The notes under the pieces are model-generated. The model was not told where the DNA came from. It made no database searches and worked only from the letters and a program-made list of their open reading frames with translations. 48,178 nt of DNA. Origin: Bacilli bacterium (lineage in GTDB: Bacteria; Bacillota_I; Bacilli_A; ML615J-28; CAG-698). Where the stretch lies: NCBI GenBank assembly GCA_016296945.1, contig JAEDHQ010000005.1, forward strand, positions 1 to 48,178, read 5' to 3'. This document shows positions 15,822 through 23,657 of this stretch, one piece after another. How positions within the stretch are numbered: position 1 is the first letter of the stretch; every line of letters starts with the position of its first letter. The position numbers and the translations under genes were made by a program.

Positions 15822-16268
15822 TTAAACTAAACCTCCTAAATATTTTTTTTCAGATTCCGTTAATTTTACAACTAATTCATTAATGTTTGCATTAATTTTC
15901 TTTTCCTTGATTGCTTTTAAGACAACCATTCTTTCACGAGGCGAAAATTGATAAAAGACATTTGCTAAGTTAACATCTATTTCATTATTAATAATTTTAT
16001 TAATAATAAATAATCTTTCATGGCCATGAAAAATGTTTTCTTCATCAATTTCTATTTCTTCATCTAAACACAAGATTTCCTCGAAACTTACATTAAATAC
16101 TTTGCAAAGATTTAATAAGGTATCTGTAGAAGGAACACTTGTACCATTCTCCCATTTGGATAATGCTTGCCTTGTAACAAAAAGAATTTCAGCGAGTTCA
16201 TCTTGTGTCATATTTTTTTGCTTGCGATATTTTGCTATTTTATTTCCAACTTGAACAAAATCAATCAT
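15822..16268 (-). CDS. XRE family HTH regulator
   Basis: A 148-residue protein with an N-terminal Cro/C1-type helix-turn-helix: VGNKIAKYRKQKNMTQDELAEILFVTRQALSKWENGTSVPSTDTLLNLCKVFNV (residues 7-60) is the full classic pattern, cited here by its key parts TQDELAEIL, RQALSKWENG and PSTDTLL. The C-terminal ~80 residues are helical and unassigned. The start at 16268 is supported by GGAAGG about 7 bases upstream; an in-frame ATG at 16313 lacks an SD. A GTTGCGT-type inverted repeat lies 75 bp upstream and may be its operator. It forms a two-gene operon with the PFL-repeat protein, which suggests the two act together. Confidence 0.88.
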   Translation of the reverse strand: MIDFVQVGNKIAKYRKQKNMTQDELAEILFVTRQALSKWENGTSVPSTDTLLNLCKVFNVSFEEILCLDEEIEIDEENIFHGHERLFIINKIINNEIDVNLANVFYQFSPRERMVVLKAIKEKKINANINELVVKLTESEKKYLGGLV

Positions 16269-16344
16269 ACTTTTTCCTTCCACTAATATTTTTTGTAGTA
16301 TCTCTTTATACAATTATATTATATGCTTTTAAATCACATTTGTC

Positions 16345-16363
16345 ACGCAACGCGATGTTGCGT
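16345..16363 (-). promoter_or_regulatory. Possible operator of the XRE regulator
   Basis: ACGCAAC (16345-16351) and GTTGCGT (16357-16363) are perfect 7-bp arms around GCGAT. This is unusually GC-rich for the area and lies upstream of the regulator start, as expected for a dimer binding site in an autoregulated promoter. Confidence 0.45.
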
Positions 16364-16422
16364 TTAGTTATCTAAATATTATTCCAATTAATTATACTAT
16401 ATATTTTTATGTTAAGCAAACA

Positions 16423-16448
16423 AAAAGTCCTAGCAAAAGCTAGAACTT
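16423..16448 (-). terminator. Terminator of the amidase lipoprotein gene
   Basis: On the minus strand AAGTTCTAGC pairs with GCTAGGACTT (one T-G wobble) around a four-base loop and is followed by TTTGTTTG. It lies about 40 bp after the stop at 16491. Confidence 0.75.
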
Positions 16449-16490
16449 AGTTTTATGTAAAAACATTTTAAAGATCTTTATCAAAAGATT

Positions 16491-19400
16491 TTATCTTTTG
16501 TAATTTCCATCATTCCAAATTAAACTAGCAGGATATCTACCATTCCATTGTTCCCAAGTTGTTGCTCCTGGAACAACACTATATAATTTAATAGACTTAG
16601 TTTGTCCATTTAATTTAACAGTTACTGTGTATGATACAGTTGTAGTTGTGTTTGGAGCTTTAATTACACGGCCTGTATTATCAACGATTTGTGGATTATC
16701 TGAAACCATAGTAATTTCTGCTGTTGGGTAGTTTTTCATTATTTCATAGTTTAAAGCAACCATATCGATAAAATTCCACCAATAATTACCAGCTCTAAGA
16801 ACTTGTGGACAATTCTTACCAGAGTATGTATTATGCATTTTTACTCTTGATAAATCTAAATTATTACGAATTAAGATATCTGCAACTAATTGGGCAGTTC
16901 TTTGTAATGTGTCATAAATATCACTTGATGTATTTACACACATTTCAATACCAATAGAGTTATTATTTCCACCACGTGAACCAATCGCTCCAATGGCCAT
17001 TTGTGAAAAGCATACCCAAGTATTACCTATATAAATTTCATCTCCAACAATTTTCCAAGTTGGGCCTAAATCAGTAATATTTGCTTTAGATGGGTTCTTG
17101 ATTGTCGTAGAACCATTTGAAATTGGAGCTTCTACTGATGATTTAGCACCATTAATTACCCAATACCACTTACTTCCTTCTTGAACAATGTCCCATGTAG
17201 GATAAGTACGATAATCATTAACATCAATTCCTGTTGCTTTTACTCCAGTTGCAACCCACTTAAATGGTGTACCTGTTCCATCACCAGCATGGTATGCTAT
17301 ATATTCTTCAGGGACTACTTGATAAATTGCGTCATTACCAACTGTATAATGAATTGATGTTCCACCACTTGCCATATTAGAAGCAATTGCTTGAACAGTT
17401 CCTGTTAATGTTGCCGTATCATGAACTGTTACAAATTCAATCTTATCATCAAAACCACCAGTGAAACGACGATCACGATGGCCATTTGAGTTTGCGGCAG
17501 CAGTAGCAGCATAATCAGTATTAACTACATATGGAGCAAATAAATATTTATTAACACTTCCATACATTGAATCATAATAACGATCAGTTCCATCGTTATA
17601 TAAACACATATTTCCTGTTTCGATTGTAGCAAAATTATTTTTCGCAATTAATGATAATAATTTATCAATTGCAGCTTCAGTAGATAATGGATTAACTGTT
17701 ATACCAACGATTAAAGCAAAATCAGATCCTGTGTTATCTGTAATTGTAATTTTTGCTGTACCTAAACCCTTAGCAGTAACTAAACCTTCATCATTAACTT
17801 CTAGAATACCTAAATCAGATGAAGTATAAGTATATTGAGGATTTACAACTCCTTTACCATAAGCGATTGGATTCAATTGAACTGTTTCTCCAACATTTAA
17901 TACACCATAGAAATCATCTTCAAAAGCTAAATCAATTGATTCAATAGGATAAACTGTAATAGTTTTTTCAATAACAATATTCTTTACATAATCTGTAATT
18001 GTAATCACTGCTGTACCAGTGTTAGTTGAAGTTAATAAGCCATTGGCATCTACTGATACAACATCAGGATTACTTGATGAATATAAAATATCTTGGAAAT
18101 GAGCATTTACGGGAACAACATTAGCAACAATTTGGTATGAAGATGATGTTGTCATTTCTGTACAAATATCATGAATATCAATTCCAGTTACAGGATTTAA
18201 GAAAGTCCACTTTGCAGTTAATGTTACTTTCTTAGTTCTAATATCACTAAGCTTCTCAACCTTATTATTATTTTCATCAAACCAACCATCAAATGTTGCG
18301 CCTAATAAAGTTGGTGTAATAAATTTGTCACCATCTTCCATTTCTAAAGTAATGGTTTGCTTACTTAATGCACCATCAAAGAAATATACTTTACCAGGAT
18401 TACTACCGCAGAATGTAGTAAAATTACCATCAAAGATAACTGTCATTCCAACTTTTAATTTCAATACTTCCTTATGACATGTATAATAACCACTATATGA
18501 AGAAGAAATTGAGATTACATACTCAGCTCCTGCTGGCCAACTAGATGCTCCAGAAGTCAAGATATTGATAATCTTATATAAACCAGTATTTTCATCTTTA
18601 CCAATATAAATACGATCAGAAAATGTTGCTGTAGGATCTTTAGATGAATCAGTTAAATAAACATAATTAGCATATCCACCACCCCAGAAAGTTCCATCAC
18701 TGTTATTAAAATTATTGATTGTAAGACTTGTAGTAGCACTAGATTTATTAGCTAAATATAATTCATCAGAACTACCACCATTAAAATCAAATGTTACAGT
18801 TTTTGCGCCTGCTTTTGCCCAAATAGCAAATAACACTACTTCACCTTCACAAGTAGTTGGCAATGTAGTAAAGGTATCTGAAGAATTAGCTTCTTTTGCC
18901 CAACCTACAAAATCATAACCTTCTTTATAAGGAATATCAAGTTCTAATTCTTCTCCTTCAATATATTGATTAGTAGTTCCTTCACCTTCTTCAAATTGTC
19001 CACCATATAATAAATATAAAAGTTTAGATATCTTCTTATATTGAGCAGTAACTACTAAATCACTTGTGATATTGGAAAAATCTTTATCCCAACCTTTAAA
19101 TAATTCGTCAGTCATTTCCGGAGCAGTTGCTTCCTCACCTTCATTAACTAATACTTCTGCTAAGACTGTGCCATCTGCATCAACGAATTTTACTGTATAT
19201 TTCACTTCTACAATCGCAGGATTAACTGTAACTTCAAAACTTTCAGAAACATTTCCCGCAGTAATAGTAATTGTTACTGTTCCTTCTTTTACAGCCGAAA
19301 GAGTTTTTGAAGAAACACTAATAATACTTGAATCACTTGATGAAATTATAACTTCACCATCAAAATTTTCAACAGAAAATCCTACTTCAAAAGTATCACC

Positions 19401-19772
19401 AATTTCCATTGAACTTACTTTATTTGTTATTGTAATAACTACAGGAAGCTCTTCCTTAACAGTAACTTTTAGTTCCTTCTTTACATTTCCTACTGAAATA
19501 GTTATCATTACTTCACCCTCTTTTAAAGCAGTAAGAGTTTTATCTAAAACACTTACGATTGTTTCATCACTTGATTCTACTGTTGCTTCTAAACCATCTT
19601 TCACAGTAAAATCGAGTTCAAAAGTTTCTCCTACTTTCATTTCACTTACCATATTATTAATAATAATAGAAGTATCATCAGGATTATCTTCTGATGTTTT
19701 ACAAGCAAACAATGCCAAACTAAAAATAAAAAACATTGTACAAACAAAAATAGACTTTAAGAACTTATTCAT
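16491..19772 (-). CDS. Large lipoprotein N-acetylmuramoyl-L-alanine amidase with Ig-like domains
   Basis: This 1093-residue protein has a lipoprotein signal peptide with C24 in LALFAC. It then has BIG2-type Ig-like domains (about 35-108, 112-185 and 528-695), a Listeria-Bacteroides/InlB-type repeat (FVDADGTVLAEV to VVTAQY, 195-246), further GW-like repeats (FVGWAK and DGWFDE, each with a conserved W), and an Amidase_2/PGRP zinc domain. Zinc ligands are H784 (FVTVHD), H980 (VKMHNTYSGKNC) and C988; E943 in GIEMC is nearby. Such amidases cut the bond between MurNAc and the stem peptide. The domain has an unusual ~90-residue insertion between YHAGDGTGTPFKW and IGIEMC. GAAAGGAGAATT precedes the ATG. 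The broken GH3 gene lies just upstream, in the same direction. Confidence 0.85.
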   Translation of the reverse strand: MNKFLKSIFVCTMFFIFSLALFACKTSEDNPDDTSIIINNMVSEMKVGETFELDFTVKDGLEATVESSDETIVSVLDKTLTALKEGEVMITISVGNVKKELKVTVKEELPVVITITNKVSSMEIGDTFEVGFSVENFDGEVIISSSDSSIISVSSKTLSAVKEGTVTITITAGNVSESFEVTVNPAIVEVKYTVKFVDADGTVLAEVLVNEGEEATAPEMTDELFKGWDKDFSNITSDLVVTAQYKKISKLLYLLYGGQFEEGEGTTNQYIEGEELELDIPYKEGYDFVGWAKEANSSDTFTTLPTTCEGEVVLFAIWAKAGAKTVTFDFNGGSSDELYLANKSSATTSLTINNFNNSDGTFWGGGYANYVYLTDSSKDPTATFSDRIYIGKDENTGLYKIINILTSGASSWPAGAEYVISISSSYSGYYTCHKEVLKLKVGMTVIFDGNFTTFCGSNPGKVYFFDGALSKQTITLEMEDGDKFITPTLLGATFDGWFDENNNKVEKLSDIRTKKVTLTAKWTFLNPVTGIDIHDICTEMTTSSSYQIVANVVPVNAHFQDILYSSSNPDVVSVDANGLLTSTNTGTAVITITDYVKNIVIEKTITVYPIESIDLAFEDDFYGVLNVGETVQLNPIAYGKGVVNPQYTYTSSDLGILEVNDEGLVTAKGLGTAKITITDNTGSDFALIVGITVNPLSTEAAIDKLLSLIAKNNFATIETGNMCLYNDGTDRYYDSMYGSVNKYLFAPYVVNTDYAATAAANSNGHRDRRFTGGFDDKIEFVTVHDTATLTGTVQAIASNMASGGTSIHYTVGNDAIYQVVPEEYIAYHAGDGTGTPFKWVATGVKATGIDVNDYRTYPTWDIVQEGSKWYWVINGAKSSVEAPISNGSTTIKNPSKANITDLGPTWKIVGDEIYIGNTWVCFSQMAIGAIGSRGGNNNSIGIEMCVNTSSDIYDTLQRTAQLVADILIRNNLDLSRVKMHNTYSGKNCPQVLRAGNYWWNFIDMVALNYEIMKNYPTAEITMVSDNPQIVDNTGRVIKAPNTTTTVSYTVTVKLNGQTKSIKLYSVVPGATTWEQWNGRYPASLIWNDGNYKR

Positions 19773-19811
19773 AATTCTCCTTTCATAAAATATTATTTAT
19801 TTTCTTATTTT

Positions 19812-20369
19812 TTATAATTCAAATATTTTCTTTAAAACACAATTAATCGTATTTTTTGCATACCCATAAGTATAAATCAATGTATCAATACATCCTTCAT
19901 ATTCCTCATGGATATAAGGATTTCCAAAATCAACAAAAACAACTGGCGTGTTATATTTCATCCATCCTTGCATCATATTTCTTGCAATTAATCCCGATAA
20001 AGTAATTTGATTTGTACCAAACCATTGACTGCATCCAATCGTGACAACAATTAAATCATATTGATTCTTTTTCGCAATTTCCTTTAGTAAATTACAGCCC
20101 GGATCAATTAGTTCATCTACTTGTCCATATTTAGTAAGTCCTTTACTAAACTCACTAACTATATTTGCTTCTATTTGCTTAACAATTGCTACATGAGCAA
20201 TCTTGATATTTTGCGTTCTTATTGGGATGATCGAATAAACAATTTCCATCACCTGGAAAATGCTTTGCGGTTGCAACCATTCCATTATCTTGAATTCCTT
20301 GAAGATATTCTTTTATATATTTAATAACATCCTTTTTATTTCATCATTTTCAATTAAATTGTATTTCAT
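19812..20369 (-). pseudogene. Decayed glycoside hydrolase family 3 gene (NagZ-like)
   Basis: Three minus-strand frames join to give pieces of a GH3 protein. The first begins MKYNLIENDEIKR at 20369. After a +1 shift in an A run, the next reads IKEYLQGIQDNGMVATAKHFPGDG, whose KHFPGDG (20245-20265) is the family's catalytic-domain signature. A third frame (ending at 19812) reads GH3 C-terminal sequence including YDLIVVTIGCS, TPVVFVDFGNPYI and IDTLIYTYGY. About 200 residues normally between KHFPGDG and the C-terminal domain are missing, so there is a deletion as well as frameshifts. NagZ-type enzymes release GlcNAc from muropeptides. A promoter remains upstream, and the amidase gene follows 39 bp downstream. 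Confidence 0.82.
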
Positions 20370-20391
20370 TAAAAACTTTCTTTCTATAACT

Positions 20392-20420
20392 ATTATACTA
20401 TTATTCTTAAAAATTGTAAA
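20392..20420 (-). promoter_or_regulatory. Promoter before the GH3 remnant and amidase gene
   Basis: On the minus strand TTTACA (20420-20415) and TATAAT (20397-20392) have a 17-bp spacer. With no terminator before the amidase start, it probably now drives the amidase lipoprotein. Confidence 0.65.
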
Positions 20421-20429
20421 ACAAAATTT

Positions 20430-20497
20430 TTAGTATTCTTTTTTTGGTTTACCGTATTCATATGTTTATAATCTTTATTATTTACAAAGAATACTAA
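20430..20497. repeat. Separated 12-bp inverted repeat between divergent promoters
   Basis: TTAGTATTCTTT (20430-20441) and AAAGAATACTAA (20486-20497) are exact reverse complements. One arm lies just behind the minus-strand -35 box and the other covers the -35/-10 spacer of the plus-strand promoter. It could be a shared regulator site. Confidence 0.5.
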
Positions 20498-20509
20498 TTA
20501 TTATATAAT
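20481..20509 (+). promoter_or_regulatory. Promoter of the radical SAM gene
   Basis: TTTACA (20481-20486) and TATAAT (20504-20509) have a 17-bp spacer. The predicted start of transcription, about 20516, leaves a leader of only about 13 nt. Confidence 0.65.
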
Positions 20510-20528
20510 TATTCTATGGGTGTAACAA

Positions 20529-21344
20529 ATGAAATTCAAAAAGATTTATATCGAAATAATAAACTATTGTAATTTAAATTGTAAGTTTTGTGAGAAAACT
20601 AAAAAACCAAAAAAGATAATACAAATAGAAGAATTCAAGAAAATAATTAGTGAAATTAAACCATACACTGATTATATCTATCTTCATGTACAAGGAGAAC
20701 CTCTTCTTCATCCTAATTTAAAATCTTTTTTGGAAATTGCATATGAGAATAATATTAAAGTAAATCTAACAACAAACACTACATTATTAGATAAAAATAT
20801 TGATGTCTTATTGAATAGCAAAGCACTAAGACAAATCAATTTATCTTTACAAGCATTACAAAGCTTACCAAACAAAGAAGAATATTATGATAAAATTATT
20901 GAATTAATCAATAAAAATAAAGATATTTATTTATCACTACGCTTTTGGGGTAACTTTAATAATCAAGATGTTTTAAAACAGATCAAATATTTTGAAGATA
21001 AACTAAATAAATCTATTAACCTAAATGAAACAAATAAACTAATGCCCCGAGTATTCTTCTCTTTAGAAGAAGAATTCAGATGGCCTAATTTAAATAATCC
21101 ATTCAATACTGACAAAGGCAGATGCCAAGCAATCAACCAATTAGGAATCTTAGCAGATGGTACTGTTGTTCCTTGTTGCCTTGATAAAGATGGAATCATC
21201 GATTTAGGAAATATTAATAATCAATCTCTTGCTTCCATTCTTAATTCAGAACGTTACCAAAGATTTATAAACAATTTTAAAAAAGGGATAATCTGTGAGG
21301 AACTATGTAAACATTGTACATTTCATAATCGCTTTAATAAATAG
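20529..21344 (+). CDS. Radical SAM/SPASM domain protein
   Basis: A 271-residue radical SAM enzyme. The 4Fe-4S binding motif is C14-x3-C18-x2-C21 (CNLNCKFC), followed by HVQGEPLLHP (about 53-62) and NLTTNTTLL (SAM-binding region). The C-terminal SPASM part has C199 (GRCQAINQLGILADG), C216-C217 (VVPCCLDKDG), the DLGNI turn, and C256, C260, C263 (CEELCKHC), which can hold auxiliary clusters. SPASM proteins commonly modify peptides or other substrates. No precursor peptide, transporter or peptidase is adjacent, so the substrate is unknown. GGGTG lies before the ATG at 20529, and the leader is very short. A terminator shared with the kinase gene follows. Confidence 0.85.
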   Translation: MKFKKIYIEIINYCNLNCKFCEKTKKPKKIIQIEEFKKIISEIKPYTDYIYLHVQGEPLLHPNLKSFLEIAYENNIKVNLTTNTTLLDKNIDVLLNSKALRQINLSLQALQSLPNKEEYYDKIIELINKNKDIYLSLRFWGNFNNQDVLKQIKYFEDKLNKSINLNETNKLMPRVFFSLEEEFRWPNLNNPFNTDKGRCQAINQLGILADGTVVPCCLDKDGIIDLGNINNQSLASILNSERYQRFINNFKKGIICEELCKHCTFHNRFNK

Positions 21345-21354
21345 AACTATTAAA

Positions 21355-21426
21355 AAACTGTTACATATTTTATTAATAATTGCTTTATTGCATAACTTAT
21401 TAATAAGATTAGTAACAGTTTTTATT
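21355..21426. terminator. Bidirectional terminator between the radical SAM and kinase genes
   Basis: AAACTGTTAC (21355-21364) and GTAACAGTTT (21412-21421) form the outer stem. TTATTAATAA occurs on both sides inside (21370-21379 and 21397-21406) and can extend it. TTTT follows on each strand, and both genes converge here. Confidence 0.75.
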
Positions 21427-21431
21427 TATAT

Positions 21432-23639
21432 TTATAAATATTTTTTTATTACAGAATATAGAGTCTCTACCTTAATGGGTTTAGATATATAATCATTCAT
21501 TCCAGCATTAATTGCATTTTGTCGATCATCTTCAAATGCATTTGCAGTCATGGCAATAATCGGAATATTACTGATCTTTTTATCCTCTAGTTTTCTTATT
21601 TCTTTAGTTGCTTGATATCCATCCATTACAGGCATCATTACATCCATTAATACAAGATCATAATAATTAGGGGTAGACATTTTAAGCATCTCAAGAGCAA
21701 TTTCTCCATTTTCTGCTGTTTCAACGATTGCCCCAACCATTTCTAAAAAAGTCATTACGATTTCTCTATTGATTGCTAAATCATCAACAAGAAGGATTCT
21801 TTTACCAGAAATTTTGAGATTATTATTATCTTCATTTTCGATATTCGTTTTATAATCATTGGCAATTTTTAACCTTAATGAAACAATAAATTCACTACCA
21901 ACACCTAAAGTACTGTTTACCTTAATGGTTCCATTCATTAAGTCAATAATTTTTTTAGTTATTGACATTCCTAATCCTGTACCTTCAATTCTTGAAAGAC
22001 TTAATCGATCTTCTCTAGCAAATGGTTCAAAAATATTTTTTTTAAACTCATCAGTCATTCCAATTCCTGTATCTTTAATTGAAAACTTGAATGAAGCCAT
22101 TGTATCATCGTTACTAGGTTCTTCAATAACCTTAATTGTAATTATTCCTTTAGGGTTAGTATATTTAATAGCATTAGATACGATATTGATAAATATCTGA
22201 CTTATCCTCATTTTATCACAAACAATATATTCATGGACAACATCAATCAATTCAATTTTAATACTTAAATCTTTCTCTTTTACTGTTGATATAAAAATAT
22301 TCTTTAATTCATCAATAACTTGTAAAAGCGAAAATGGTTCTTCTTTAAGTTTCATCTGTCCACTTTCTATTCTACTCATATCTAAAACATCATTAATTAG
22401 GCTTAATAAATGATCACTAGAAATCTTAATCTTTTCTAAATAATCCTGTAGTTTATTTTGATCATTAAAATAATCTTTTGCAAGATTCGTGTACCCAATA
22501 ATCGCATTCATTGGTGTCCTTATATCATGGCTAATACTAGATAGAAATCTACTCTTAGCTAGATTTGCTTGATTAGCTCGATTTTTTTCAACCTCTAAAG
22601 CCTTCATTGTTTCTTCTTGAATAATTCTTTTTTCTTCTTCAAATTTGACTCTTTCCATTGCTTTGGCATTCTTTACAATGAAATTTGTTAACAAAATACC
22701 AAGAACTGAAAGAATAAATATGGTAAGAACTACTAATCTTCTTGCTAATTGTTGATACTCAATAAAAGAACTACTTTGAACAGAAACGGGTACAATACAA
22801 ATCAAATCATTATTAGATGATTCTAATGGCAGAAAAGAGAAATAATAAAGTTCATCTTCAACTTCAATTAGTTCAACTCCACTTATTCCATTTTTTATTT
22901 TTGCATTTATAGAATCATATTGTTCTTGTTTGATTATTCCATTTGTTAACATTCTTTTCATCAACGAATAATTATATATATATTCTTCATTTTCAATGTT
23001 TGTATAAACAACAATTCCATTTTCATCGATTGAGAATAATTGTGCTTCACCATTATAAGCATCAATGCCCAACAATGAATCAAAACCTGATTCTTCTGAT
23101 AGTAATCCTATTGCTTTAAATTCATCACCATTAATTGTGAAAGGTTGTGTTGGAATCACCGACATATAATATATTCTTTTATCAGAGTCTATTCCAAAAT
23201 TTATTGTTTGTGTAACTCTTTGATTTTGTTGAAACTTTATGAGTGTTGTTGTAGGAATATCAATGTATCTGCCAACTCCATTCATTGTTAAGACATAACC
23301 GGTTTCTTTAAGAAAAATAACCACTTCATCTTCATCATCAGTTATTGCAATTAAAAAATCTTCTTGATCTTCTAATTGAAAACTTCTATTACCATTTCGA
23401 AATAAATATCTTTCTATTCTTTCTAAACTATCATATGCTTTTTGATTTTGAATCTCATAGGTTTGTTCCATTTGTTCCATTATTACACGCATATTTGTTT
23501 CACCAGAACTATTTAAATATCCGTTGATACGATTTATTTCCCATACTCCTAGAAAAATTAACATGCAAATGAACGCCAAAATTGGTAACAAATATCTAAT
23601 TTTTAATATTCTTTTTTTATTGTATTTTTGAATCTTCAT
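21432..23639 (-). CDS. Hybrid sensor histidine kinase
   Basis: A 735-residue membrane kinase: membrane segment 13-35, extracytoplasmic sensor domain 40-295 (probably Cache-like, with FQLEDQEDFLIAITDD and ITDDEDEVVIF), membrane segment 302-322, then HisKA with SHDIRTPMNAIIGY (H371). The HATPase lobe has NIVSNAIKYT (N489 region), DTGIGM (D523) and GTGLGM (553-558). A C-terminal receiver follows with LLVDD, D666 in LMDVMMP, and K720. The chain is complete, with every signalling residue present. No separate response regulator or HPt protein is encoded beside it, so phosphate may pass to a distant partner. It lies 18 bp after the binding-protein-like lipoprotein, which suggests they form one sensory unit. 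Confidence 0.92.
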   Translation of the reverse strand: MKIQKYNKKRILKIRYLLPILAFICMLIFLGVWEINRINGYLNSSGETNMRVIMEQMEQTYEIQNQKAYDSLERIERYLFRNGNRSFQLEDQEDFLIAITDDEDEVVIFLKETGYVLTMNGVGRYIDIPTTTLIKFQQNQRVTQTINFGIDSDKRIYYMSVIPTQPFTINGDEFKAIGLLSEESGFDSLLGIDAYNGEAQLFSIDENGIVVYTNIENEEYIYNYSLMKRMLTNGIIKQEQYDSINAKIKNGISGVELIEVEDELYYFSFLPLESSNNDLICIVPVSVQSSSFIEYQQLARRLVVLTIFILSVLGILLTNFIVKNAKAMERVKFEEEKRIIQEETMKALEVEKNRANQANLAKSRFLSSISHDIRTPMNAIIGYTNLAKDYFNDQNKLQDYLEKIKISSDHLLSLINDVLDMSRIESGQMKLKEEPFSLLQVIDELKNIFISTVKEKDLSIKIELIDVVHEYIVCDKMRISQIFINIVSNAIKYTNPKGIITIKVIEEPSNDDTMASFKFSIKDTGIGMTDEFKKNIFEPFAREDRLSLSRIEGTGLGMSITKKIIDLMNGTIKVNSTLGVGSEFIVSLRLKIANDYKTNIENEDNNNLKISGKRILLVDDLAINREIVMTFLEMVGAIVETAENGEIALEMLKMSTPNYYDLVLMDVMMPVMDGYQATKEIRKLEDKKISNIPIIAMTANAFEDDRQNAINAGMNDYISKPIKVETLYSVIKKYL

Positions 23640-23657
23640 AATTTCTCTCCTATTGAT

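Noticed and set aside
19066..19788. 240-codon plus-strand frame opposite the amidase lipoprotein gene
   Set aside because: It lies wholly antisense to the Ig-like region, is dominated by Ser/Thr/Ile codons produced by complementing repeats, and has no SD or recognisable domain.
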